DNA of 64,000 bases from Oehlia diaphana (Eukaryota > Glomeromycota > Glomeromycetes > Glomerales > Glomeraceae). Each line of letters begins with the position of its first letter. Within the stretch, counting starts at the first letter, position 1. The DNA is taken from positions 60,078-124,077 of the forward strand of contig QZLH01000230.1 in the NCBI GenBank assembly GCA_003833135.1. Direction: 5' to 3'. This document shows positions 11,414 to 24,120 of the stretch, piece by piece. The notes under the pieces were generated by a model. The model was not told where the DNA came from and ran no database searches. It worked only from the letters and a program-made list of their open reading frames with translations. A program made the position numbers and the translations under genes.

Positions 11414-13146
11414 TTAACTTCTGTAATATAAATTATTATTATATGAAGTCCATCTGCTAGATCCGCTTCCGCTTATACTACCACCGCTTATACCACTCAC
11501 ATCTCCAGGTGAAATAGGTGAAGTTATTGGTAAACTTCCATTTGGTGTTCCAGAAGGAGTCATTGCGGTAGATAACATAACATTGCTATTGTTTGCTTGA
11601 TGTACAAAATATATGAAAACCATACTTGCAATTCCACTAACAAGAAATATTACATCAAACCATCTGTGATAAAATGCAATATCAATCGATTTGAAAAGTA
11701 TCGTAATTTTATTCCTATATACTTCTGGTAATGACATTCTCAACATTAAAACTGAACTAAGAAAATACATTCCCATTATGTGTGCAAGAAATAACACAAT
11801 ATTGTTTCTCGATACGGGGTTTGATACTGCTCTAAAAAATTTTAGGAATTGAATTAATAATCCTCGAATAGAAAAAAATATCATTATTCCAACTGTGAAA
11901 AAACTTAATTGTTGATACCAGAAATCAATATCAATTTCTTTTATGTTAAAATAAGCAATTGCTAATGTTAACCCGTAAGTAATTGGGTCAGTTTTTCCCA
12001 CACGTGAAAGAATAATATTGACAATTGCCATTACGATTTTGTAAATGCAATAAATCGAAAAATTATAACCCATAAAATTATAATATTTTCCTTGCCATGT
12101 TTTAGAATAAAGTATTCGATCTCTCTCTTGGTATAAATCTTCGATATCTAAAAATAATTGTCGTCCAAAATTTTCAAGTCCTGTTATTTCTTGTCTTAAA
12201 ACGCTAATATTTTCACTACTAATCCCGATCCCATTCGCCATTGTATTAAACATTCTTCGCATAAATCCACCAACTCTTGAATTTTGCTCGTTTGTAGTTC
12301 TTTGTTGCTGTGAAATTATTATTCTTCTCTTCTTATTTAATATTATATCCAAAGTTTGAAGGTATTTTTTTTCGGCTGCTTGAATATCTGTGTCCTTAAC
12401 TTGTCTCAAGAAGAAAAATAATGTTGCATAAGGACTGTTTACTGCCCCAAATCCTGATAATATTGCCATTATAGTAACTCCAAGTACTCCCACGCGACTC
12501 ATTCCAAATTGTATCAATGTATCATCGGGTATAGATTCTATTCAAATAATATAAATATCAGTTTTATTTATTAAGGAACGAAATTATAACGAATAAACTT
12601 ACTTTTTTCAGTATTTTTAATTGGAAAAAAATCTCCAACTTTCCAAAAACCATAAAAATATATTAACCAACATAAAAGTGCGATGATTATAGAATATCTT
12701 TTGGGTAAACTTTCCTGTATATTTGTTATTAAAAGATATAATTGATAAGCTGGAATCAATATTATTACGAGGAAAAGTGACACGTAGAGGGTTATTTTCC
12801 AACATATATATCGTGAACTAAAAATATTTACGTTTTAACATTGTTAAAATGTTTTTATATAAAAATAAATAAAAATAAATAATAAAAATTATTAAAGAGA
12901 ACTTTACTCTTTATGCATGACGTCCATGATCTCAAAAATGATCAATTCGAACAAAGCACAGCTTGTGCTGAAAGTAAGTGAAAATATTGCTTGAACGAAT
13001 TGGACGTCATGTCGGTCAATAGACGATTCATAGTCTTTAAATAGTTTCTTTACTAAATAAACCCATCCAAATGCAAAAAATAACATTTGTGAACCAAATT
13101 GTAAAAATAAATCATATAATAACGTAAACGTAAATTCATAAACCAT
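11414..13146 (-). CDS. Golgi pH regulator (GPHR/GPR89 family)
   Basis: Three exons (13146-12908, 12817-12603, 12537-11414) sum to 1578 nt, or 525 residues. It is a multi-pass membrane protein. Diagnostic stretches are SRYICWKITLYVSLF at the second exon, MSRVGVLGVTIMAILSGFG followed by AVNSPYATLFFFLR, a central coiled hydrophilic loop (residues about 180-270), and the C-terminal membrane block FHGIM-like helices ending in a Gly/Ser-rich tail. This is the GPHR family (GPR89, plant GTG1/2), an anion channel thought to set Golgi lumenal pH. It is divergent from NBAS, with 142 bp between starts. Confidence 0.92.
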
Positions 13147-13288
13147 CGTCTAAAAGAATCAAGTGAATAAAAGTGATGATTATCTTTAAAATTATGCGGT
13201 CATGCAGCTAAGGTTATACATACGATTCAACTGCAGAATTGATTGGCTTGTATAGTATTTTACCGATTGATATAATCGATATTCGCAG
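13147..13288. promoter_or_regulatory. Shared divergent promoter region
   Basis: A 142 bp interval between the start codons of the GPHR (-) and NBAS (+) genes. No specific motif was identified. Confidence 0.35.
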
Positions 13289-16200
13289 ATGCAAAATTGG
13301 AAAATAATGGCAAAACAAATAGAACCTACCAAAAGCCTTTCAGAACGCATACTTTATGATATAGATGTAGTTGCTGTTTGGAAACCAGAGGATGAATTAG
13401 ATCAGGAAACCGGCTCCCAAGTCAAACTACATGCTAACCCTTATGATCCTTCTTATTCTCAGATACCAAAACATGTGTTCAAGCAAGTTACACACCGCCT
13501 CGTTCGTAGCTTAGAGAAACTAGCGATTTCCACTACGGTACCACGTTCACTTATTCAGGCACGTCTAAAAGTGGCTTCTGATAGATTTATGCAGTTGTCG
13601 CCTAATTGCCAGTACCTAGCTGCATTGAGCGATCACAAAATAGAAATTAGAACGAGTAAAAGTGGCTTTGAAACAAATCACGCAATTTTTACTTCTAAAA
13701 GAGATAGAGACACATTTCCAAAATGGAGACGTCTATCCTGGAGTCCAGATTCTAAAATCTTAGCAGCTTCAAGGAGCGATGGAACAATTGAGATCATTGA
13801 CGAAAATGGAAATTTAGTTTGTGTCATATTATCTAGCACAAACATTAATTCTGATGCTGAAAAAGATGCACAAAGCAGGTCGAGTTTTTTTCTTGAACCA
13901 GTAGCCTTTTTATGTTTTATTGATCCAAAGCGTGGATCAAATAAGATATTAGCATTTGAGGGATACGTATACCAGTATGAATTGCTGGTAGTCACTTTTG
14001 ATAGTATTTTACGTAGCTATTTAATAAACACAACAGAGACAGCAGCCACGGACGGAAAGGAAACTTTATGTCATTTGAGACCTAATGCTACTTATTCACG
14101 TGAAGGACCTTCCGATCCTGGTTATTTTGCTTATTATCATAAATTTTCTTTTAAGCAATGGTTGTCTACTACTGCTTGTGGAGCTGTCATAACTTTAAAT
14201 GGGTTAATGTTATGTCTTGGCGGTAAATCAAGCTTTGAGAATGATGATGAGACAACCTTGTCTTCTGTTGCATGTTGGATGCTATTGCCAGAAAGACCAT
14301 TTTATCGTAAACTAGAGTTGGAAGGTTCAAATAGTAGATCTATAGATGATACATCACAATTAAGTCAAGAAACAGCTGATTACTCGGGATTCTTTTATCG
14401 GTTAATAAATATTTTTTCAACTTGGCGTAATACCAACAAAAATTTCACAGATGAAATAATTCACAACATGGTTTTATCACCAAATCAGCAGCACTTATTG
14501 ACTTTGGACTTTTCTGGTGCAGTAAAGTTATGGAATTTGTCCTTAAATAAAGGACTCGAATTAAATAGATCTTTCAATCAATCTGAACTTAATTTCTTTG
14601 CTAGAGGTAAAGAATTTAGAGATCTGTCTTTAGAAGAATTTATTGACAAAGTTTCAGTAATTAAAAATGAGGGTGGTGATGTTACTAGTATTCCAGGATT
14701 TGATAATGGAAAAGTTGTATCAATTGGTTGGTGGTCAAATGATGCCCTTATTTTTGGTTATCAATACGGTTTAATGATTATTGCCCGCCTTCCAGAAATG
14801 GTTAATATATTAGGTGAATCTCCAGAATCTTTTAAATCTTGTCGTGAAATTACCAGTCAATGTAATAATTGTTTCCTTGTTATTGAACATGAGGTTAAAT
14901 CTGTTAAAGCTCGAATGATTAATGATGGATATGTTCGATATTCAAGAGAACAGGAAGAAGGAGATATTGATGATGAAGAAACCGAAGAAGCAGAATCTCA
15001 ATTAAGCAGATTAATAAGTGCTTTAGCAAATTCTTTACATTATGTGACTGATACTTTCTTATGGCACTTTGAAAATGATACCACGGAATCCCGTGGGAAA
15101 ATTGTAACAGTTTCTAGAAAGACATATCGTCTTAATCGTATTTCCAAAATTTCTCCTCTCGAGCTATTAAACCGCAAAATAAATGCTCTAGATTATGATG
15201 ACGCGTTGGTAATAGCCAAAACGTACAATCTAGATACAGATGTTATATATCAGGCTCAATGGCAGGATGCTGAAGTCTCTGAGTCTGCAATTCATGATTA
15301 CCTTGATAAAATACATGATAGAGAATGGGTGCTCTCTGCTTGTATACGTACATTTAGCAATAAACCTGATTTATTAAGACTTTTGTTAAATTATGGTTTG
15401 AAAGACACAGATATTTTGGACAATATTTTAAATAATGGAGCATCGTCTAACAAAGATGAAATAATTAAATTGCTTCGTGAATATCCTTTTAAAGTAAATT
15501 CTGAGGTGAAAGAATTTTTGGACAAACTACATATATCTGAAAAAGATATTATTATTTGTAAATATAGGCATTACTTTTTTAAGTACTTGGATCGGTTGCG
15601 TACATATGAGGTTATCGTTGAAGAAAAAAAAAAGCATGACATTGAAAATGGATCTATGGAGGATTTTGAAGACAATGATGGCTGGGTCACATTTGTTGAT
15701 TATACTTCAACATTCGTTGATGATTATGCAGTATTTCGTGATTTGAACATTGCAGCTTTAGCTATGGATTATGCAACTGAAGAGTTTTTCAAGGGTTTGA
15801 GCGTTCTATTTACTCATCATGGTTCCGAAACATTGCCTTATCGTTTTACAATCCTTGAACAAATTCCGGAAACGGTTAACCCTGATGATTATGAATCTTT
15901 CTTACCTAGCGTTATCTTAAATAGCAATGGTGAACTTGTTGAACGTTTGTGGCATGAACAACCATGGAGAGAAATAGATTGGGTTGATAACCCAATTTTA
16001 AAGCAACGAATATTACCTAATGTATCAGAGGAATTAGAAGTCGGAGGAATAAAATTAAACCCAGTTGAATATCCAGCACAATCAACTTTAATTACAAAGT
16101 GGTATATTGATCGTGCTCATAAAATAGATAGTGTTTCAGGACAAGTGGATAAAGCTCTTGAACTTATTCATCATGGAATCAGGAAAAATGTAATGAATTT

Positions 16201-18157
16201 GGAGACCTTGGAAGAAAATCTTGATATGTTAGCGAAACTCGTTTATGATTGCTATCCAAACTTGGATTCAGTTAGTAAAAGCATGTCATTGAGGGAATTT
16301 GAAGCATTAACTGAAGCGGAAATTATTCGAGTATTCCTTCAATATACTGATGAAAAACGGATTGTTAGTGACATTAAGAAATTTATCATTCCCTTTTTAA
16401 GAATATTACCTTCTCGTCGTGCTCGATTAAATCACGTTCTTAAAGACAATATTATTGATAAAATACCAATATCAGAATCAGAGAATAAACCATATGATTT
16501 GCTTTACAATTATATCTTAGATATTTCATCATCTAATTTAAAATTAGTTTGTACTATCTTTGAAGCATCAAAACCGAGTTTGGATACGCAAGAACGAATT
16601 ATCATTTCCGATGAAGATCTTGCCAGAATAGCTCTTGCTTGTCTTTACGGAAATTCTAGAACTGATAATTGGCAAGTTATGACTCGTATTTATGAATGTC
16701 TTCCGGTATTTGATGAAATATCAGATGAACATCATACTAGTTTTGACATTAGTTCACTCCAGAATTATACACCATATGAATTTTTCTCACTATTCAAGTC
16801 TAAAAATGAAATTCAACTTCAAGGCATAATTGATTCTCTTGAACTTCATTTGAATGCTGCAGAGATTCTCACTCGATATGACAATGCTGTACCTTTATGT
16901 TGGTTTTTACAGAGTTCGAACGATTATATTTTACAAAAGCAATTATGTATTCAATTAGCAAGGAGATCTGGTAGTGGACCCGAAAATGATGAAGATAGGT
17001 TTAAAAATGAAGATGAATGGACCTTATTATTAAAGGAAATTCTAAATCTTCATGAAAATGGAAAAGGCGTTTTGAGTAAAATATCTACAGAGGAAATATA
17101 TAAGATTTTTGTTTCTTCATTATTGAGCTATGGCAGTATCCTTTATTTATTTTGTGAATGCTAAATTTCTATTCTTTTGAGTGGATACTTTAAAACTATA
17201 TTACCTATAACAATATTCTTTTAGAATTTAATTTGGCCCGTAAAATTATTTTGCCAACTGATCAACCACAACCTTTAGATATAACGGTAGCTGAGCAACT
17301 TGTTATAGATGCGTCAAGAGAATTCTTTGATAATGCTCCTTCCGGAAATATGCATCATGGATATATGAAGTTGGCATATGAATGGTAGGGCGTAAGTTTT
17401 AACTAAAGTGGCTTCCTTATATTGTTGTTAATGTGTTTTATTTTTTAGTCTTCAAATTTTGCCCATTTCTGATACTCTTCAATCTGAAATTGAGTTCATT
17501 GAAGCAACCCATATGCTTACAGAACAAAAAGTTTATCATCAACCTGGAATTCTGATACATCCTATGCAAATTCGACTTGCACCAAATAAATTAGATTTGA
17601 TTTCTCGTTTATTAAGTACAAATGAAGATGCATATTATGATCCTAAATCAATTATGGAACTTGCAAAGAAGTTAGGTTACCGAAATGATAAAGTTGCGGA
17701 AGTCAAAGTTATGGCCATGCTTGCTGATGCTGCATTACGTGATTCTAATCTCAATTTTGCATACAATATGTGTATCGATATTGTGAAGATAATAAAGACA
17801 ATTTCAAATATGAGAAATAATGATAAAAAGGAGACTCTACTAGATTCTGTTAAAGATATTGCTTGGAGAATTTGTTATGAGGTTGCAAAGCAAGACACAT
17901 TTCAAAATTTGGAAAAGCAAATGATTCTCATGGGATATGCCTTGGCAATGTGTCCTAGTGATCAAGCTGCAGATATTTTAAATATTTGGCGGAAAATAGA
18001 TAATGAATATAGATTAGAATTAATTCGCAAATCCAATGAGAAATCTTTGGAAAAACCTAAATTAGTCAAACCAGTTGTTGAACGTGTCGAATCGAGCCTA
18101 TTAACGCCTTTACTGAAAGGAGATCGAATTAAAAGCGTATTCAGTAGATTTTTTTAA
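13289..18157 (+). CDS. NBAS/Sec39-like vesicle tethering protein
   Basis: Three exons (13289-17135, 17225-17384, 17449-18157) sum to 4716 nt, or 1571 residues. The N-terminal part is a WD40/beta-propeller-like region (SPNCQYLAALSDHKIEIRT, WRRLSWSPDSKILAAS.SDGTIEI, and later LSPNQQHLLTLDFSGAVKLW). It is followed by a long helical Sec39-type region (ALDYDDALVIAKTYNLDTD, LLNYGLKDTDIL, AEIIRVFLQYTDEKR). This is the architecture of NBAS, a subunit of the NRZ/Dsl1 complex that tethers Golgi-to-ER retrograde vesicles. Yeast Sec39 lacks the propeller, so this protein resembles animal NBAS, though it is shorter. A second ATG at 13307 is an alternative start. The very large first exon is unusual for this window. 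Confidence 0.85.
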
Positions 18158-18302
18158 ACAACGATTTTCATTATTATTTGGACAAATTAATAACGCTGGT
18201 AGGTTATATTGAGCAATTTATATGCAGGTTATTTTACTAATTAATAATTTTAATAGTATACATTTAGTTATTCCTTGTTTTGTTAATTTAATAAATTTCA
18301 TA

Positions 18303-19315
18303 ATGTATAATAAAAAAAAAGAGGTCATAATACCTGTGAATTATTACCGGGTAGCTCGAATTAGCCATGATAATTCGAACATTGTACCGTATACTTTCCG
18401 TAGTATATCGGCATCACCTGATTCTAACTCTTACGATATTAAATTAGTATTAGTTAATGATATACATAAAGACGACGCGTATCAACATGCCCCAAATTCT
18501 GTACTTAAGATTCGGAATGTACCATATATATCTTGGCAGTATATAAAGTTCAAAAACTGTTTTTTACAACTCTTTAATACTTAAAAATGGTTTTAAAGTA
18601 TGGTTATGTGATAGGTCGGTAATTATACTAATTAGAATATGACAAAGAAATCGACAATGTTTAATATTTATTCTAAATTGATATTTCAGGCGAGCAAATT
18701 GGTAACAAGTCTGCGACTGAAGGGAAGATAATCACTCCCGCAAAAATACCTGAAGTGATTAGTTTATCTGTGGTAAATTCTTCAAGATTCGTGATCCTTA
18801 GTACTAAACCAGGTAAGCAAATTTGAAGATAAGTTTCCTTTTTAAAAAAAACGCAAAACTTTTAACATTTTTTGATAGAAATCCTTGAATGGATTCGTAC
18901 ACATTCATATATAAAACTTGAAGTTCATTTGTTTGACAACGAAAATGAAGCATCACATATTCACATCCCAGACGTAGTTGTTGATCTTTTACCAACATTA
19001 GATTCACATCAAAACAAATCTCTTCTTGATTATGTTAATATTCTTCATCATCCTAATCCTTCGGAGGAAGAAGTTCGTCTCGAATTTCGTCCTCAAAATC
19101 CGAAAAACGATGATCATATTGAACCCTATTTTCGTCATGTTGTAAAAAGGAATTCTTCTTTTAGTGAAATTATCGATGGTTTACAACAAAAATGGGATTC
19201 AATTGTTTATCCAAGTGCTTGGGATAATTTTAAAAATGTTGCCAGTTCTTTAACAAATAATGCAAATGATGAAAATGTCGATACTTCACTTGATTCTATT
19301 GTAGTTAATAAATAA
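18303..19315 (+). CDS. Hypothetical protein, multi-exon
   Basis: I do not recognise this protein. A first exon from an ATG at 18303 (an in-frame ATG also lies at 18222) encodes a soluble sequence (VNYYRVARISHDNSNIVPYT, then IKLVLVNDIHKDDAYQHA). A middle exon starts after the acceptor at about 18690 (EQIGNKSATEGKIITPAK) and ends at a gtaagc donor near 18810. A last exon starts near 18881 and runs EILEWIRTHSYIKLEVHL through FRHVVKRNSSFSEIIDGL to the stop at 19315. The second join is clean (CCA G, then AA ATC). The first donor is not resolved: phase 0 at 18517 or phase 1 near 18560 would both keep frame, and the consensus-looking site near 18538 would not. No membrane segment or signal is seen. 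It lies 145 bp downstream of NBAS in the same orientation. Confidence 0.55.
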
Positions 19316-19945
19316 CCATTTATAAATTATGTTAGCGTATTGTAAGTGAATATTACAATAATAATCCATTAAATACTATTAGTTTTAAAAAGTTATGTAT
19401 ATTCAAATTTTTTTTTACACAGGTCTATAAATAGTATCTTTTAAGGAAAAAACCAATTCCAAGTTATTTAAACTACCAAACATAAAAGTTTTATAAAATG
19501 TTTATATAAAGAAAGTAAGAGGGAAAAAAGCTACCATTTATGAAAAAAAAAGAAAAGAAAAATGTAAATATTAAACAAAGGAAAAGTTACAAGAGAAAAA
19601 AAACATTTGGTTTAAAAAAACTTGGGATATTTGTAATGATGAACGATTAATATTCGTAAACCTGTGTTTTCCTGATCAATTTCGTTGTTCAAACTACCTT
19701 TTTTTTTTATTTCATTCAAACAATGCTATATAAATTATACTTTTCATGAACTATTTGTGAATGATAATTTTTTTTTAGTAAATTAATAGTGCAAAAAAAC
19801 TGTGTAAATGATATAACATTAACTTGTACTCATACTTCCAATTTTTTATATGTTGACACAATTTTCCTAAAGAACTAAAGTTATTAACCGCCCAAGTAGC
19901 TTCCCTTATTTTAGAATTTCTTTGTGAATATACTTAATAAAAATT
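19316..19945. other. Convergent intergenic region
   Basis: 3' ends of the hypothetical gene (+) and the Ariadne gene (-) face each other. The sequence is rich in A and T runs and holds no recognisable gene. Confidence 0.5.
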
Positions 19946-21788
19946 CTAACTTTTAATATCTACTTGAAATTCCCAACGAGATTCAAGCAATCCTTTGGCG
20001 GTATCTTCCAATAATACTTCTCTACGGCTTCCAACATAAACAGTTTTATCCAAGACTTGTTGTTTCAATTCTGCAATTTTTTCGGCTTCAATAGGTTTTT
20101 CCAATAACTCTGAAAGCTGTTCGACTGCCATCTCAAGATCACGTTGATTGTCTTCAAAGATATCAGTTTGATTGTTACGAGCAAGATAAAAAGCAAAGGC
20201 ATATGTCCATTTAAGTGTCATACGGCATTGAACAAGAATATCAACAGCCTTCTTAAGGAACTGAACTTCAATCCAAGATAAATCAGAGGTTTGTTGCATT
20301 TCCTCCATCTTTTTCTCAGTCTTGTTATACAATTCACGATCCAATTTCGCTGATTGTTCATGATTGGCAAATCGATTATAATACTAAAAGCGAAAAAGAT
20401 TGTATTTATAATTTAATTAATAAATTAAGCATGAATAAATATCATCAATATACATACATGAAGGTACCGTTCCAAAGAAGCACGAGATTTGGCTTGCTGA
20501 TCTCTTGCATCTATGCTAGTCTTTTCGTCGTAACGATTACAATTGTACCAACTGGTGCCATGCTCTGACCAAGGACCCATACAAACCCAGCAAAATTCAT
20601 ATTTGCATTTACGACAAGTCATATGGTTACATCCACCATTCTTTTCAATGGTTGAATGACACTTTCCGCATTCTTTTGTATGAGCAGAAATCCAATTAGC
20701 TGTTTCGGAATCATCTTCACATTTTTTAATCCATTTTTTTACAAGAACGCAAATGGAGGGCTGATGGTCTGGGAAACCACAGCCAAAGCAAAAGCGATGT
20801 GTACATACGCATTCGACTGTCGGGACAATGCTTGTAAGTGAAGTTTGAGGTACATGACATTCTATAGCATATTCACAACTAGGAGCAGGACACCATCGTA
20901 AATATTCGTTGTCATCAACGTATGTACGATTTAGTAACGTACGATATCTACAAAAAGTTATTTAAAATAATCATAAAGGATAAATATTATTTACTAAAAA
21001 AAAATTAATGATTAATATATAAAATATAAACCTCTCATGTATATCTTTATTCACCGCCAATTCAACAGTTTTTTCGTCTACTATTACGTTACATTTGCTA
21101 GCCATACATAAAATTCTGCGACTTTCACCTTCTTCTTTGATCTTTTGTGTCAAATAATGTTCGTAACAATTTTTACAAAATCTATGCCCACAAGATAGAG
21201 CTAAGGTATCTAAATCTTTATCATCATCACAGCAAATATCACAAATAAAACCAGGAATCTTTATAAATTTTGGTGTTCTGGCATTATCAGTTATGACACC
21301 AGCTTTATTTAAGACCTCAGTTGAATCTTCCATGTACCGTTCAATAAGTCTCTCCTTATTCCAACGAAAATGACGAAGCAACGTTGCAGCATGTTGTTTC
21401 TGGATACCGAGAATATTGGATACGTGAGTAACTTCATCGTCTTGATTCTTCACGATACCTTCAATAGAGTGAACAATAAAGTCCACTTCATAATTTTTTT
21501 TACGGTCTTTTTCCGCTACGACGTCCGTAAAGTTGAGATCGGTATCATCGTCATCTACATAGTCATCTTCATCTTCGACATCTTCGACATCTTCGTCTGA
21601 AATTACAAATAAAAAAAAAAAATAGAATATAATTATTAAAATCGTATAATTTTACTTGCGCGGCTTAAACTTTCTTTTGAAAAATTATAAGATTGATAAG
21701 AACGAGCACATTAAAAGACATTGAATAACATACCTGAGTCTCGATAAGAATCTTCGAACGTGAGATCTTCGTCAGACATGTCCGACAT
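19946..21788 (-). CDS. Ariadne-type RBR E3 ubiquitin ligase
   Basis: Minus-strand multi-exon gene. Order: an acidic N-terminus (DEDVEDVEDEDDYVDDDD), a UBA-like segment (ATLLRHFRWNKERLIERYM), RING1 (CDICCDDD with CGHRFCKNCYEHYL), the in-between-RING region, and RING2 with ECGKCHSTIEKNGGCNHMTC. The cysteine of GGCNHM corresponds to the HHARI catalytic cysteine that takes ubiquitin as a thioester. CKYEFCWVCMGPWSEHG and YNCNRYDEK follow, then the autoinhibitory Ariadne domain (MEEMQQTSDLSWIEVQFLKK, FAFYLARNNQTDIFE). Two close ATGs (21788 and 21779) begin MSDMSDEDLTFED. The frame stays open upstream to an acceptor-like site near 21834 with a basic KHKKRK stretch, so a further 5' exon is possible. 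Confidence 0.93.
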
Positions 21789-21839
21789 TGGTTCAATCTT
21801 GCGTTTTTTATGCTTTGGAGACGACGTCTTGCCTGTTTA

Positions 21840-22227
21840 GAAGTTCAAAAAGCAATACAAATCTTCGTTCGAGTAGTAAATCCACTACGATGCAGGGTAA
21901 TTTTAGGCACTTTTAGCTTTATTCAAAAGAGAACGTTAATGAATAAAAACGAAGCTTGACCACCACAAAAGAAAACTGTGCTTTATCTTTTCTAAGGAAT
22001 TTTTGAACCCGTCCCCTTATAAAAGGAGATCTCGGGGGTGCATGTGCATTCTCCAAATCACATGACAATTCATAAACCATTTATAATCCTGGATTTAGAG
22101 TTATGATTCATATACAAAAATTTTTGCTCACGTGATAATAAACGGCGCGTTATAATTATTTATACATTTTAATAATTCAAGATGGTGGGAACTTCAAAGT
22201 TTGGTTTTACATTGAGTTTTTTTATTA
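21840..22227. other. Intergenic spacer
   Basis: Upstream region of the Ariadne gene and the 3' flank of the Src1-like gene. No ORF or RNA gene was recognised. A possible non-coding 5' exon of Ariadne may lie here. Confidence 0.4.
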
Positions 22228-24120
22228 TTAAATTTTAAGAAAATTTTCAAGAACCCTTGCAAATGAGGAAATAATATTGCACCATATCAAAATCCGATTA
22301 CCTTGGATTAACGTGAGAAGTATAAGGACCTAAAAGATGAATCAACAAGTCAATGATTGTTTATGATGATTAGATGATTAAAGAAGATATAAATGTGTAT
22401 ACTTACCTTTCCACTCCCAGACACCTGTTTCAAACCCGTCGTAGATAATGTTTCCAGCACGAACATACGGGTTTGTCCGGACCTTTTCATCAAGCTTTTG
22501 GAAAAGCTTTTGACGTACCATAGGGTCTTTCACATGAGCGAATGCCTCTTCACGAAACTCCTGACCGATTATTCGTTTTTCTTCATTTAATCTCGTTAAT
22601 GCTAAGCCGAAGGCAGCGCTCACTTGGCGTCTTTCCCATATCCGTTGTCGAATATACCAGAATCCAAATACTAACAAAGATGATGCTGACACAACTGTCA
22701 ATGAATAAGATAGATTATCGAAAAACTTCTTGATAAGTTTCGCGATGGCAAAAGATAATTGGCAATAAAAGCTAAAAGTTGGCTTTTTGGAGAATATGTA
22801 ATTTTCCCCGTCCTTATTCTCAATGTTAATATCATCATCCTCGCAAATGTTCTCGTATGTGACATTGATATATTTGTAGTCTTGCAGTGGCATGATGTCT
22901 TTAAGTTGAAGTATGAGATTTTCATACAACATGTTATCTTTATCTTCATATCCACATGTAACTTTTCCCATTTCGCGAGCAATAATTTCTTTGAATTCTT
23001 TAGTATATTTCCTAGCCTTTGTCATTTGATCTTTATCAATCGCGCAATGCGTATAGTAGGGCTTAGCTAGCCGAAAAAATGAAGTTTCCCGTTTGAAGCC
23101 TTTTTCACATTCTGTGATGATGCCATTTGAACACGTTGCTTTAGGAGGACATTGCGTGCACATTAAATTAATTACGAATTGAGATGATGATTGTGAATCT
23201 TCACCTTCATTATAATCAGGTTTAACGCTATCACAAAAGCCAATTTGTGCTTTTAAACTCAACAACACAATAACGGTTGTGACTGTGAAAATAAGGAAAA
23301 TTATCCCTGAACTTAATCGGATCTTCTGTTTACGTTTAACAAACTCGGGAGGCGGTCTACGATCGATATTTCTTTTAGAAGCTCGAGGTTTAAAACAATA
23401 TGCAAACGCTTCACGCCGTTCAAAATGTTTTATTTTGTCTTCTATATTTTCAGATCCTTCCTGAATTGGATATAAAGGTGTTTCCGAAGACGCTTGTAGT
23501 TCTTTTTCTCTAAGTTTAACTTTCTCTAGTTCTTCTGGCTCTAGAAAAGGATATGCAGGAGTTCTAGAGTACGGAGGAACCATAGGATAAAACGGCGTCT
23601 CTGATGTTGGAGCTTTTAAAGGACGTGGCGGAGAAATCCTTTCAGAATAATTTTGCCTCAATTGTTCTTGTGAAATCGAAGTCAGTTGTGCATTATTATT
23701 AATATTATCGTCATCTATAACTATTGGTTTTGAAGACTGCCCATCATCTTGAATGATTTGTGATTGTGTCATCGTTTCTTCCTTTTGCTTTTTACTACTT
23801 ACACGTCCTACTTTCCTCTTTCGCTGATTTGGAGTTTTAATTTGTGAATTTGAGATAGAAGATATATTATCTTCTTCAGCATGTTTCTGTCCAGTGATAC
23901 TTTTTCGTTTAGCAGTCTTTTGCTCTGTAGAAACTTTCTGCTCTTTTTCTTCCTTTCTTTGTAATTCAGGAAGTACGTACTCCTGAAATTTCTGTACAAA
24001 ATCAGCTTTCCTTGCAATACCCTTGTGTGGAATATTGTGAGCGTTTAAGATTTCTTTTAGACGTTTTATGGTGACCTTATTAGGATCGAAATCTTTCGCA
24101 AAATAATCCTGGTTACTCAT
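22228..24120 (-). CDS. Src1/Heh2-like inner nuclear membrane protein
   Basis: Three exons (24120-22407, 22329-22302, 22255-22228) sum to 1770 nt, or 589 residues. The N-terminus carries a HeH/LEM-like helix-extension-helix motif (DPNKVTIKRLKEILNAHNIP, ARKADFVQKFQEY), followed by a basic, NLS-like region (KRKVGRVSSKKQK). A first membrane helix (SSGIIFLIFTVTTVIVLLSL) precedes a lumenal region with cysteines (CTQCPPKATCSNGIITECEKG). A second helix (VVSASSLLVFGFWYI) follows, and the Man1/Src1 C-terminal (MSC) domain ends RTNPYVRAGNIIYDGFETG, VWEWKG. Src1/Heh proteins anchor chromatin and rDNA to the inner nuclear membrane. The two 28 nt terminal exons are inferred from splice signals and frame. 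The last is the least certain part. Confidence 0.88.

Noticed and set aside
13678..13995. 105-residue minus ORF within NBAS
   Set aside because: Antisense shadow; no family resemblance and no splice context.
22393..23464. Several plus-strand ORFs across the Src1-like gene
   Set aside because: All are antisense to the conserved MSC domain coding strand.
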